From Candidatus Methylomirabilota bacterium (GTDB lineage Bacteria; Methylomirabilota; Methylomirabilia; Methylomirabilales; Methylomirabilaceae): a stretch of DNA of 64,000 bases. The stretch lies in assembly GCA_028870115.1 (NCBI GenBank), contig JAGWQH010000082.1, positions 62,001 through 126,000 on the forward strand. Reading direction: 5' to 3'. The notes under the pieces are model-generated. The model saw only the letters and a program-made list of their open reading frames with translations, was not told the origin of the DNA and did not search any database. Position 1 is the stretch's first letter. The number at the start of each line of letters is the position of its first letter. Both the position numbers and the translations under genes were made by a program. This document shows, piece after piece, positions 1 to 7,002 of this stretch.

Positions 1-328
1 GAAAATGGACACTCGTGCTCTCAGGGAGGTTGTTTGTAAACTGCACGCAGACCTTATCGCCTTCGGTCACTGTCATGGTCGGTCCTGGTACGGTCCCATT
101 GTACATCCACGCGTCTGCATCTACCGATTTTGAATGGTCAATCTCGTCATGCGCGAGGATGGTCCACTTGCCTGTAGCTGCGGTCAAACTAACAATCTTA
201 TCCCAATGCCCACCAAGATCTTTGCATGTTCCTACGGCGGTGTGCGCGTAACCCTGAGAAACCATAGTGACCACTGCGAATATCGCCACAACACCTGCTA
301 TAACGATAAACCTCAGACGTCTCAACAT
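1..328 (-). CDS. Secreted cupredoxin / multicopper oxidase, N-terminal part (runs off window)
   Basis: An open frame read leftward from an ATG at 326-328 continues past the window start; 109 codons are visible. The first 29 or so residues are a signal peptide (two arginines, a long hydrophobic core, then QGYAHT). From about residue 74 the sequence WMYNGTVPGPTMTVTEGD is the classic first cupredoxin strand pattern of multicopper oxidases and copper nitrite reductases, followed by VQFTNNLPESTSVHF, which in the family leads into the first copper-binding His-X-His just beyond the edge. A strong ribosome site (AGGGGGG) sits 3-4 bases before the ATG. The export signal implies an extracytoplasmic copper enzyme. 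Whether it is a laccase-like oxidase or a nitrite reductase cannot be decided, since the copper ligands and C-terminal domains lie outside. It is divergent from the LuxR-type gene at 754. Confidence 0.8.
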   Translation of the reverse strand, partial: MLRRLRFIVIAGVVAIFAVVTMVSQGYAHTAVGTCKDLGGHWDKIVSLTAATGKWTILAHDEIDHSKSVDADAWMYNGTVPGPTMTVTEGDKVCVQFTNNLPESTSVHF

Positions 329-437
329 AATCCCCCCTGTTCTCCTGTTGTTATCGGAATCTTACTATTTCATCCCCATCACTCCGGTAGACTGCTTGTC
401 GTACGCTGTCGCTCTTGCCCTCCCTCCTTTCTCGATC

Positions 438-446
438 TATGGCGTA
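438..446 (+). promoter_or_regulatory. Half-site resembling the LuxR operator
   Basis: TATGGCGTA matches the right half of the operator at 636-658 exactly, but the matching left arm TACGC is absent at the expected spacing. It lies about 110 bases upstream of the start of the copper protein on the opposite strand. It may be a weak accessory site or chance. Confidence 0.3.
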
Positions 447-635
447 GCGCATCATAAGATCCCACGCGCAGGATCGGTAAGACCGGTACGCTTACTAAAA
501 CCGCCTTTGAGTGCTCTTTCATATTTTCTTTATGTATCATCATGCTTTCTGTGATCTTTTCGACATTTGTCGTCATCCATTCAACATTATTACAATGATA
601 TGGTGCAAGTGAGTTAATCAAATGGCATTTGTATA

Positions 636-658
636 GTCAATACGCATTATGGCGTATA
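636..658 (+). promoter_or_regulatory. Operator copy 1 (TACGC-N6-GCGTA), outer
   Basis: A 23-base element with arms TACGC and GCGTA separated by ATTATG. Its exact reverse complement lies at 688-710, so the two form an inverted pair with 29 bases between them. The same element, with small changes, precedes the second LuxR-type gene. A dimeric regulator binding each copy is the natural reading; the proposed binder is one or both LuxR-type proteins. Confidence 0.6.
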
Positions 659-687
659 TGATCTATTTTCTGAGTAATATAAGATGT

Positions 688-710
688 TATACGCCATAAT
701 GCGTATTGAC
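688..710 (-). promoter_or_regulatory. Operator copy 2 (TACGC-N6-GCGTA), inner
   Basis: Exact reverse complement of 636-658 over all 23 bases. It ends 43 bases before the ATG at 754 and is followed at once by TATA-like sequence (713-720). It therefore probably overlaps the -35 region or spacer of the regulator's own promoter, which would fit autoregulation. Confidence 0.6.
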
Positions 711-753
711 GGTATATAACCTATGAAGTATTCGTGCTCAGTAGGAGCAGAAA

Positions 754-1839
754 ATGGACCGACTGACGCAACAGCAATTCCGGACTCTCCTCGAATTTGT
801 GCGGGGTTTCTATGCCTGTCATGATCGGGATGCGTTCGTCAGTTATCTTCTGTACGGGATCTCGAAGCTCATCCCCACAGGGTTGGTAACATTTGCGGAG
901 ATCGATGGTAGCGGACGGATCATGGATGCGAGAGCGGAGCCATCCACCGCCAAGTTCCAGGGTTTCCGACAGCTTTTTGAGCAGCACCTCCCACAACACC
1001 CACATTTCACCTACTACCAACAGACCGGCGACGGCGGCGCCATGAAGTTGTCGGATTTCCTCACCCAACGTCAGTTTCACAACCTGAAACTGTATAGCGA
1101 GCTGTACAGGCCGATGCGGATGGAGTACGCGATGAGCGTAGCGCTTTCCAGTCCCCGGCCCTTCTGGATTGCGGTCGCGCTGCATCGGAGCCGCCGCGAC
1201 TTCTCGGAGCGAGACCGGCTTTTGCTGAACCTCCTCCGCCCACACCTGGTTCAGGCCTACGCGAACGCCGAGGTGATCAGGATGATGCGACAGGAGGTCG
1301 GGCTCCTGGGGCAGGCCATGGAGGCAAAAGGTCAGGGGGTGATACTCCTCACCAAAGACGGGCGTGTCCGACTCGTAACCGGTCAAGCGAGACAGTGGCT
1401 GGCGGAGTATTTCGGACGCTCATCACGACAAGCGGATCGCCTGCCGGAGGTGTTCGGGTCCTGGTTCATGCACGAGGAGGTCTCCATGGATGTAACTGAT
1501 GACGCCCCGCTGCCTCGCAAGCCGTTCGTTGTGGAACGAGAGGGGGGGCGTCTGGTGGTTCGGCATTTGTGCGAGGCCAATCGTTGCATCTTGCTCATGG
1601 AAGAGCGATCTGTGACTATCCAGCCGGTATCTTTCGAGTCGTCAGGCCTTACCAGACGAGAGGCCGAGGTGCTCTTGTGGGTGGCGCAGGGCAAAACCAA
1701 TACAGAGATTGCGGCGATCCTCGGTCTGAGTTCGCGGACTGTGCAAAAGCATTTGGAGCACATCTTTGAGAAGCTGGGGGTTGAGACACGCGCGGCCGCC
1801 GCGCGCATGCTTGCCTTGGGAACCTTACGTATGCGGTGA
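754..1839 (+). CDS. LuxR-type transcriptional regulator, paralogue 1
   Basis: A 361-residue regulator. The C-terminal 60 residues or so form a GerE/LuxR helix-turn-helix: LTRREAEVLLWVAQGKTN, then EIAAILGLSSRTVQKHLEHI and FEKLGVETRAAAA. About residues 1-170 look like a GAF-type sensor fold (FVRGFYACHDRDAFVSYLLY at the start), and residues 185-225 have a short PAS-like stretch (GVILLTKDGRVRLVT). It is not a typical acyl-homoserine-lactone receptor and no LuxI-type synthase is present. No phospho-acceptor receiver domain is seen. It is clearly paralogous to the gene at 3043, near-identical across the DNA-binding helix. The start is supported by AGGAG about 9 bases upstream. The ligand is unknown; targets probably include its own promoter and perhaps the divergent copper-protein gene. 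Confidence 0.85.
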   Translation: MDRLTQQQFRTLLEFVRGFYACHDRDAFVSYLLYGISKLIPTGLVTFAEIDGSGRIMDARAEPSTAKFQGFRQLFEQHLPQHPHFTYYQQTGDGGAMKLSDFLTQRQFHNLKLYSELYRPMRMEYAMSVALSSPRPFWIAVALHRSRRDFSERDRLLLNLLRPHLVQAYANAEVIRMMRQEVGLLGQAMEAKGQGVILLTKDGRVRLVTGQARQWLAEYFGRSSRQADRLPEVFGSWFMHEEVSMDVTDDAPLPRKPFVVEREGGRLVVRHLCEANRCILLMEERSVTIQPVSFESSGLTRREAEVLLWVAQGKTNTEIAAILGLSSRTVQKHLEHIFEKLGVETRAAAARMLALGTLRMR

Positions 1840-1887
1840 CAGCCTGCGACTGCCGGCCACCTGTCGCGATCTCACGGTGGCCCGTTC

Positions 1888-2910
1888 TTACGCCGCCTCG
1901 GCCTCTTCCTTCAGGCGACAGAAGACCAGACGCCCCGCGGCCGTCTGGACCACCGAGGTGACGCACACCTCGACCGTTTGGCCGATGTGACGGCGGCCGC
2001 CATCGACTATGACCATCGTTCCATCATCCAGGTAGGCAATACCCTGGTTGTACTCTTTGCCTTCTTTGAGGATGTAGACCCGCAGTTCGTCCCCCGCCAG
2101 CACCATCGGTTTGAGCGCCGTAGTCAGCTCATTGATGTGCAACACCCCGATCCCATGGAGCATGGCTACCTTATACAAATTCAAATCGTTGGTCACGACC
2201 TTGGCGTGATGGGTCTTGGCCAGCGCGATCAATTTTGCGTCCACCTCATGGAACTCGGGGAAGTCTATGTCGCTGATCTCGACCGGCACCCCAAGCTTCT
2301 TCTGGATTCGCTGCAGGAGATCCAGCCCCAGATGGCCCCGGTTGCGTGTGAGCGGATCCGAGGAGTCGGCAACCTGCTGCAATCCCCGTAAGACACACTG
2401 GGGGATCAGCAGCGTCCCCTCTAAAAATCCGGCCTCGCAGATGTCCGCGATGCGGCCGTCAATAAGCACCGAGGTATCCAGAATCTTGTAGCCCTTCCCG
2501 TGCGGCGCCTCCCGGACCAGCCGCGCCAAGTGCGCCATACTGAACGCGGGGCTCTTCTCGATTGCGACCGCCGCCCCCAGGTACGCTGTCCCGATAGTAA
2601 CCATGGCCCGCATGGTCATCGCAATAAAGGCTGGGATAAAGCCGAAAAGGCCGGCGATGGCGCCAAAGAAGAGTTCGGCCAGGCCCAGGCCCAAGACGAA
2701 CCCGATAATACCGCTGATGATGACTGTGACGGAGGTCTGATGAAACTTGCGCTGCAGGAGATTCACCACCGCACCGCACCAGGCTCCCAGTAGCAGGCCG
2801 GCCAACCTCAGCAGCCATTGGTTCGGCCCGACGCTGGCCTGTAAGGCCAGAGAGAACCCGATGGCCGCCCCGCCCCCAATCATCGCGAGTCTCGCACGAC
2901 AGCTGTTCAC
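1888..2910 (-). CDS. PIN-TRAM domain membrane protein (YacL-like)
   Basis: A 340-residue protein. About the first 125 residues hold several hydrophobic segments, predicted membrane helices. Next is a PIN nuclease domain beginning KILDTSVLIDGRIADI, with the acidic residues expected for metal binding (DTS...D, VDAKLIALA, VVTNDLNLYK). The last 70 residues form a TRAM RNA-binding domain (GIAYLDDGTMVIVDGGRRHI). This order and length match the YacL family, presumed membrane-tethered ribonucleases whose substrate is not settled. The frame opens with GTG; an ATG nine codons in is an alternative start. It lies on the opposite strand between the two LuxR paralogues, so co-transcription with them is unlikely. 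Confidence 0.85.
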   Translation of the reverse strand: MNSCRARLAMIGGGAAIGFSLALQASVGPNQWLLRLAGLLLGAWCGAVVNLLQRKFHQTSVTVIISGIIGFVLGLGLAELFFGAIAGLFGFIPAFIAMTMRAMVTIGTAYLGAAVAIEKSPAFSMAHLARLVREAPHGKGYKILDTSVLIDGRIADICEAGFLEGTLLIPQCVLRGLQQVADSSDPLTRNRGHLGLDLLQRIQKKLGVPVEISDIDFPEFHEVDAKLIALAKTHHAKVVTNDLNLYKVAMLHGIGVLHINELTTALKPMVLAGDELRVYILKEGKEYNQGIAYLDDGTMVIVDGGRRHIGQTVEVCVTSVVQTAAGRLVFCRLKEEAEAA

Positions 2911-2963
2911 CCTGCTCGCCCCCTTTGATCCAGCCAGGATTCAGTGTTCGAAGCACGTTGCTG

Positions 2964-2992
2964 TTGACATACTTCGGATCCCGCCGTACTGT
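2964..2992 (+). promoter_or_regulatory. Promoter of the second LuxR-type gene
   Basis: TTGACA at 2964-2969, a 17-base spacer, and TACTGT at 2987-2992 form a plausible sigma-70 promoter. The predicted start of transcription falls inside the operator at 2991-3013, a position that favours repression by whatever binds there. Confidence 0.5.
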
Positions 2993-3013
2993 AAATACGC
3001 GTTTTGGCGTATA
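2991..3013 (+). promoter_or_regulatory. Operator copy 3 (TACGC-N6-GCGTA)
   Basis: Same layout as the two copies before the first LuxR-type gene: arms TACGC and GCGTA around GTTTTG, preceded by GTAAA and followed by TA. It differs from copy 1 at only three positions. It ends 29 bases before the ATG at 3043. Because the element spans the TTG at 3004, that upstream in-frame start is unlikely to be used. Confidence 0.6.
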
Positions 3014-3042
3014 CCGCGGTTCTGACCAGCAGGAGCCAGGAG

Positions 3043-4179
3043 ATGGAACGGCTCAAGCAGCAGCAACTCAGGGCCTTTCTCGACTTCGTGCTGGGCTGTT
3101 ACGCCTGCCACGATCAGGAGGCGTTCGTCCGCTATCTCCTCCACGGGATCTCGATGCTGATCCCCGCGGAGAGTACGAGCTATGCTGAGATCAGCCTTGA
3201 GAGCGGGAAGCTGCTCGATGCCACCAGGGTAGAGCCTTCCCACGTCGAGTTCCCGGAGGCCCGGCAGATCTTCGAGCACTACTTCCACGAGAACCCCTTC
3301 GTCACCTATCGCCAGCGCACGGGAGACCGCAGTGCGATCAAAATCTCGGACTTCCTCACCCAACATCAATTCCACCGCCTTGGCCTGTACAACGAGCTCT
3401 TTCGACTGGTAGATAAGGACCATCAGATGGCTGTATCGTTAGCCACGCCGTCGCAGATCGAGATCCAGATCGGATTCGGTCGCAGCCGACGGGACTTCTC
3501 AGAGCGAGACCGACTCCTCCTCAACCTCGTTCGCCCGCACTTGGTCCAGGCGTATCAGAACGCGCAGGCGATTACGGAGATACAGAAGGAAACCGCGCTT
3601 CTGCGCCGAGCGATGGAGATGGGCAATCAGGGAGTGGTGGTCCTCGCCAAAGAGGGACGAATCCGACTAATGACCCGGCAAGCGCGAGCCTGGCTCACGG
3701 AGTATTTCGGTAGTCGCTCACAGTCGTCGGATTATCTGCCGGAGACGCTCAGGTCATGGATCACGCACCAGGAAACCCAATTGGCGCACGCCGACGACGC
3801 CCCGCCGTCACGAACACCGCTGGTGTTGGAGCGAGACGGAGCGCGCCTGGTGGTGCGACACCTGTGCGAGGCGGAGCAGTGTCTGCTGTTCCTGGAAGAG
3901 CGACAGACGACCGTCCTACCGGCCTCCTTGGAACCCTTAGGGCTCACACGGCGTAAAACCGAGGTGCTCCACTGGGTGGCGCAGGGCAAAACCAATGCAG
4001 AGATTGCAGCAATCCTCGGTCTGAGTCCACGAACGGTACAGACGCACCTGGAGCACATCTTCAAGAAACTCGGCGTCGAGACGCGCACGGCGGCCGCCAC
4101 CCTGGCCCTGGGCTGGCGCCCCGGGGCAGAGGCTGCCCAAGGGAAGAGTCCGGTCAAAGAAAACAGGTTGCTCGGGTGA
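3043..4179 (+). CDS. LuxR-type transcriptional regulator, paralogue 2
   Basis: A 378-residue paralogue of the regulator at 754 with the same plan: GAF-like sensor region (FLDFVLGCYACHDQEAFVRY), short PAS-like middle (GVVVLAKEGRIRLMT) and C-terminal LuxR helix-turn-helix (LTRRKTEVLHWVAQGKTN, EIAAILGLSPRTVQTHLEHI). The recognition helices of the two proteins differ at only a few positions, so they may read the same site. The C-terminus is about 17 residues longer. The ATG at 3043 is preferred because AGGAGCCAGGAG precedes it and because it lines up with the start of paralogue 1. The effector is unknown. The two genes look like an old tandem duplication, now separated by a gene on the other strand. 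Confidence 0.85.
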   Translation: MERLKQQQLRAFLDFVLGCYACHDQEAFVRYLLHGISMLIPAESTSYAEISLESGKLLDATRVEPSHVEFPEARQIFEHYFHENPFVTYRQRTGDRSAIKISDFLTQHQFHRLGLYNELFRLVDKDHQMAVSLATPSQIEIQIGFGRSRRDFSERDRLLLNLVRPHLVQAYQNAQAITEIQKETALLRRAMEMGNQGVVVLAKEGRIRLMTRQARAWLTEYFGSRSQSSDYLPETLRSWITHQETQLAHADDAPPSRTPLVLERDGARLVVRHLCEAEQCLLFLEERQTTVLPASLEPLGLTRRKTEVLHWVAQGKTNAEIAAILGLSPRTVQTHLEHIFKKLGVETRTAAATLALGWRPGAEAAQGKSPVKENRLLG

Positions 4180-4224
4180 ATGTAGGGCCTGATCCTCGTT
4201 GTTTACACAGTCTTTTCAAACAGC

Positions 4225-4253
4225 TTGACAGTCGATCTCTCTTCCTCTAGTAT
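4225..4253 (+). promoter_or_regulatory. Promoter of trxA
   Basis: Consensus TTGACA at 4225-4230, a spacer of exactly 17 bases, and TAGTAT at 4248-4253. Predicted transcription would start near 4260, giving a leader of about 70 bases before the trxA ATG. Confidence 0.65.
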
Positions 4254-4270
4254 ACGACTGAACGCACGTT

Positions 4271-4299
4271 TGCCCTTGTCGGGGAGCCCGGCGAGGGCA
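4271..4299 (+). promoter_or_regulatory. Stem-loop in trxA leader
   Basis: Thirteen base pairs (two of them G-U) close a GAG loop: arm TGCCCTTGTCGGG at 4271-4283 pairs with CCCGGCGAGGGCA at 4287-4299. It is placed between the predicted transcription start and the ribosome site. No T-run follows, so a message-stabilising or binding hairpin is more likely than a terminator. Confidence 0.5.
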
Positions 4300-4330
4300 T
4301 TACTGCATTAAGCGTAATCAGGAGGGACGT

Positions 4331-4660
4331 ATGGCGTCGAACAATGTCGTTCAGATCACGGATCACGATTTTGATGAGCAGGTCATGAAAGGGAAAGGCC
4401 TGATCCTGGTTGATTTCTGGGCTGAATGGTGCGGTCCATGCCGGATGGTGGGGCCCATCCTTGATGAATTGGCAACCGAATACGAGGGGCAGATCACCAT
4501 CGCCAAGCTGAACGTAGACGAGAATCGACAGACTTCGGCTCGATTCGGCATCCGAAGTATTCCGACCATCCTCTTTTTCAAAGATGGGGCGCAGGTCGAG
4601 CAGATCATCGGCGCGCTGCCAAAATCAGCCATTAAGGCAAAGGTGCAACAGCATCTGTAA
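4331..4660 (+). CDS. trxA: Thioredoxin
   Basis: A 109-residue cytoplasmic thioredoxin, the normal family length. The redox motif WCGPC is at residues 33-37, with the buried aspartate before it (LVDFW) and the cis-proline loop RSIPTILFF near residue 75. It reduces protein disulfides using electrons from thioredoxin reductase, which is not in this window. AGGAGGG lies 5-6 bases before the ATG. It has its own strong promoter and a structured leader and sits 136 bases before trpE, so read-through into the trp operon is possible. Confidence 0.96.
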   Translation: MASNNVVQITDHDFDEQVMKGKGLILVDFWAEWCGPCRMVGPILDELATEYEGQITIAKLNVDENRQTSARFGIRSIPTILFFKDGAQVEQIIGALPKSAIKAKVQQHL

Positions 4661-4796
4661 CGTACCGCTCTGTCGGAGACCCTGTCACCCCGCCTGCGAT
4701 CTTTATCGAGCTCTATCCGGGTTTGTCCTTGACCGCTTTTTCTCCCGTATGGTAGGGTGAGCCCTGTTTTTCAGCCTTGCATCACGGTGCCCAGAC

Positions 4797-6311
4797 ATGG
4801 CGGAGATGTTGCATCCATCGTTCGATGAGTTTTCACGAAAGGCCGAAGACGGGAATCTGATCCCGGTCTATCGTGAGATCCTCGCCGACATGGAGACGCC
4901 GGTGTCGGCCTTTCGGAAGATCGATCGTGGTGAGTATGCCTTCCTGTTGGAAAGCGTTGAGGGGGGAGAAAAGTGGGGCCGCTATAGCTTTCTTGGCAGT
5001 AACCCCGGTCTGGTCTTTAAAGCAAAAGGGGCAACGGTTGAGGTCATCACCGCGGATGGGATCCAATCCCATACGATTGAAAAAGACCTGCTTGAGCCAT
5101 TGAAGGCAATCCTTCAGCGGTATCGGCCGGTGCGGGCCGACGATCTCCCCAGATTTTATGGGGGGATGGTAGGGTTTCTGGCCTACGATGTCGTTCGACA
5201 GTTCGAACGGCTTCCGATGACGACCAAGGACGATCTCGATCTGCCCGATGCGCTCTTCCTCTTGCCCGATACCCTGCTGATCTTCGATAACGTCTCTCAC
5301 CGGATCAAGGTTGTCTCCAATGCCTTTGTTCCGGAGGCTACCCCCCGGCGGCTCCGGGAGGCATACGATGACGCCGTCAGGAAGATCGATGAAGTCATCG
5401 AGGCGCTGCGGCGCCCGCTCGATGCGCGCTACAGACCGGACGCGGACGAGGGGGAGTTGCAACTGTGCTCGACTATGAGCCACGCGGAGTTCATCCAGGC
5501 CGTCCAACGGACGCAGGAATATGTGCGCGCGGGAGACGTTGTTCAGGCGGTAATCTCTCAGCGTCTGTCAACTAAAACGACGGCCGATCCATTCGATATC
5601 TACCGGGCCCTCCGGACTATCAATCCGTCGCCCTATATGTACTACCTGCGGCTGGGCGATTTCCGGGTGGTCGGCAGTTCGCCTGAACTGCTCGTCCGAT
5701 TGGAGGAGGGGAGGATCGACCTCCGTCCCATTGCCGGCACCCGCCCCAGGGGGCGCAACGATACAGAGGACCTGGCTCTGGAGCAGGAACTCCTCGCGGA
5801 TCCCAAAGAACGGGCAGAACATATCATGCTGGTAGATCTGGGACGCAACGATGTGGGGCGGGTAGCAAAGGTCGGATCGGTCGCTGTGTCGGAGTTGATG
5901 GCGGTCGAGCGATATTCGCACGTGATGCACATCGTTTCCAACGTCAAGGGACTGCTCGCTGAGGGGTATGACGCCTTCGATCTGCTGCGCGCCTGCTTTC
6001 CCGCGGGGACCGTGACCGGCGCTCCCAAGATACGGGCTATGGAAATCATCGAGGAGCTGGAGCCCGTTCGTCGGGGGCCGTATGCGGGCGCGATCGGATA
6101 TTTCGGCTTCTCTGGCAACATGGATACCTGCATTACCATTCGCACCGTTATCGTCGCTGACGGGACCGCGCATGTTCAGGTGGGCGCCGGGATCGTTGCC
6201 GACTCCGACCCGGAGCGGGAGTACGAGGAAACGATGAACAAGGCCAAGGGGATGCTCAAGGCGATCCAGATGGCCCAATCTGGTGATCTGCTCAGCGGCT
6301 GGAAAGGATGA
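4797..6311 (+). CDS. trpE: Anthranilate synthase component I
   Basis: A 504-residue enzyme that converts chorismate and ammonia (from TrpG glutamine hydrolysis) to anthranilate, the first step of tryptophan synthesis. The N-terminal motif FLLESVEGGEKWGRYSFLGS is the LLES-type site where tryptophan binds for feedback inhibition. The catalytic half shows IAGTRPRGRN, LVDLGRNDVGRV, GTVTGAPKIRAMEII and GPYAGAIGYFGFSGNMDTC. The ATG at 4797 has a poor ribosome site; an ATG at 4806 is possible. It is the first gene of a full trp operon. No tryptophan-rich leader peptide was seen upstream. Confidence 0.96.
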   Translation: MAEMLHPSFDEFSRKAEDGNLIPVYREILADMETPVSAFRKIDRGEYAFLLESVEGGEKWGRYSFLGSNPGLVFKAKGATVEVITADGIQSHTIEKDLLEPLKAILQRYRPVRADDLPRFYGGMVGFLAYDVVRQFERLPMTTKDDLDLPDALFLLPDTLLIFDNVSHRIKVVSNAFVPEATPRRLREAYDDAVRKIDEVIEALRRPLDARYRPDADEGELQLCSTMSHAEFIQAVQRTQEYVRAGDVVQAVISQRLSTKTTADPFDIYRALRTINPSPYMYYLRLGDFRVVGSSPELLVRLEEGRIDLRPIAGTRPRGRNDTEDLALEQELLADPKERAEHIMLVDLGRNDVGRVAKVGSVAVSELMAVERYSHVMHIVSNVKGLLAEGYDAFDLLRACFPAGTVTGAPKIRAMEIIEELEPVRRGPYAGAIGYFGFSGNMDTCITIRTVIVADGTAHVQVGAGIVADSDPEREYEETMNKAKGMLKAIQMAQSGDLLSGWKG

Positions 6312-6330
6312 AATATACCGGGCGCAGACA

Positions 6331-6394
6331 AAACGCTACATGACTTTCACTGCGAGACTGCTTCGGTTGCTACGCTCCCTCGCAGCGCCGTTTT
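6331..6394 (+). repeat. Stem-loop between trpE and trpG
   Basis: Nested inverted arms: AAAACGCT (6331-6338) with AGCGCCGTTTT (6384-6394, two unpaired bases), and CTGCGAG (6350-6356) with CTCGCAG (6379-6385). The inner part resembles a decayed copy of the dispersed inverted repeat at 23527 and 46247. It fills most of the gap between the two subunit genes and ends just before the trpG start. Confidence 0.5.
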
Positions 6395-6415
6395 ATGTAT
6401 TGTGTGAGTATGAAT

Positions 6416-6982
6416 ATGCTGGTCGTCATCGATAACTACGACTCCTTCACCTATAACCTGGTCCAGTATTTGGGCGAGCTCGGCGAACACCCTCGCGTCT
6501 TCCGGAACGACCAGATCACGCTGGAGGCGATTGAAGCCCTTCATCCGGATCGGATTGTCATCTCGCCTGGACCGAAGAGTCCCAAGGAAGCCGGCATCAG
6601 TTGCGATCTCATCATACGGTTTGCCGGACAGGTTGCGATCCTCGGCGTCTGTCTCGGTCATCAGTGCATCGGCGCCGCGTTCGGGGGCCGAATCGTGAGG
6701 GCGGCTCGTTTGATGCACGGCAAGACCTCTCCGATCCACCATGACGGTCGAACCATCTTCTCGGGACTTCCGAACCCATTTGAGGCGACGCGCTATCATT
6801 CGCTTCTCGTAGATCGGGAGGGGTTCCCGGATTGCCTGGAGATATCCGCACAGACTGCAGAAGGGGAGATCATGGGGGTTCGCCATAAGACGCATCGGAT
6901 CGAAGGGATACAGTTCCATCCTGAATCGATCCTCACGAAAGAGGGTAAGGCCCTGCTCGGAAACTTCCTCTCCCTCTCCTGA
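6416..6982 (+). CDS. trpG: Anthranilate synthase component II (glutamine amidotransferase)
   Basis: A class I glutamine amidotransferase of 188 residues that supplies ammonia to TrpE. It starts with [20 protein letters not shown]. The nucleophile cysteine lies in [12 protein letters not shown] and the His-Glu pair in IQFHPESIL. Starts at 6395 or 6410 would add up to seven residues; 6416 matches the usual family N-terminus, and none of the three has a strong ribosome site. Similar enzymes also serve p-aminobenzoate synthesis (PabA), so a dual role is possible, but its position between trpE and trpD supports TrpG. Confidence 0.93.
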   Translation: MLVVIDNYDSFTYNLVQYLGELGEHPRVFRNDQITLEAIEALHPDRIVISPGPKSPKEAGISCDLIIRFAGQVAILGVCLGHQCIGAAFGGRIVRAARLMHGKTSPIHHDGRTIFSGLPNPFEATRYHSLLVDREGFPDCLEISAQTAEGEIMGVRHKTHRIEGIQFHPESILTKEGKALLGNFLSLS

Positions 6983-7002
6983 AGGAGCGGTAAGCGTAGA
7001 CA

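Larger units (their letters stand above)
329..753. promoter_or_regulatory. Divergent control region between copper protein and LuxR-type gene
   Basis: This 425-base stretch has no convincing gene; the short open frames in it lack ribosome sites and coding character. It is AT-richer than its surroundings, especially from 515 to 720. It carries two inverted copies of a 23-base element (636-658 and 688-710) and a lone half-site (438-446), and must hold promoters for both divergent genes. TATA-like tracts at 713-720 follow the inner operator closely. Confidence 0.6.

Noticed and set aside
379-621. Short minus-strand frame in the divergent control region
   Set aside because: No ribosome site, no family likeness and base composition unlike neighbouring genes.
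3004-3042. Upstream TTG start for the second LuxR-type gene
   Set aside because: It lies inside the operator, has no ribosome site and adds residues not shared with paralogue 1.
754-4179. Classical acyl-homoserine-lactone quorum-sensing pair
   Set aside because: No LuxI-type synthase is near and the N-terminal region lacks the autoinducer-binding pattern.
4661-4796. Tryptophan attenuator before trpE
   Set aside because: No leader frame with tandem tryptophan codons and no mutually exclusive hairpins were found.
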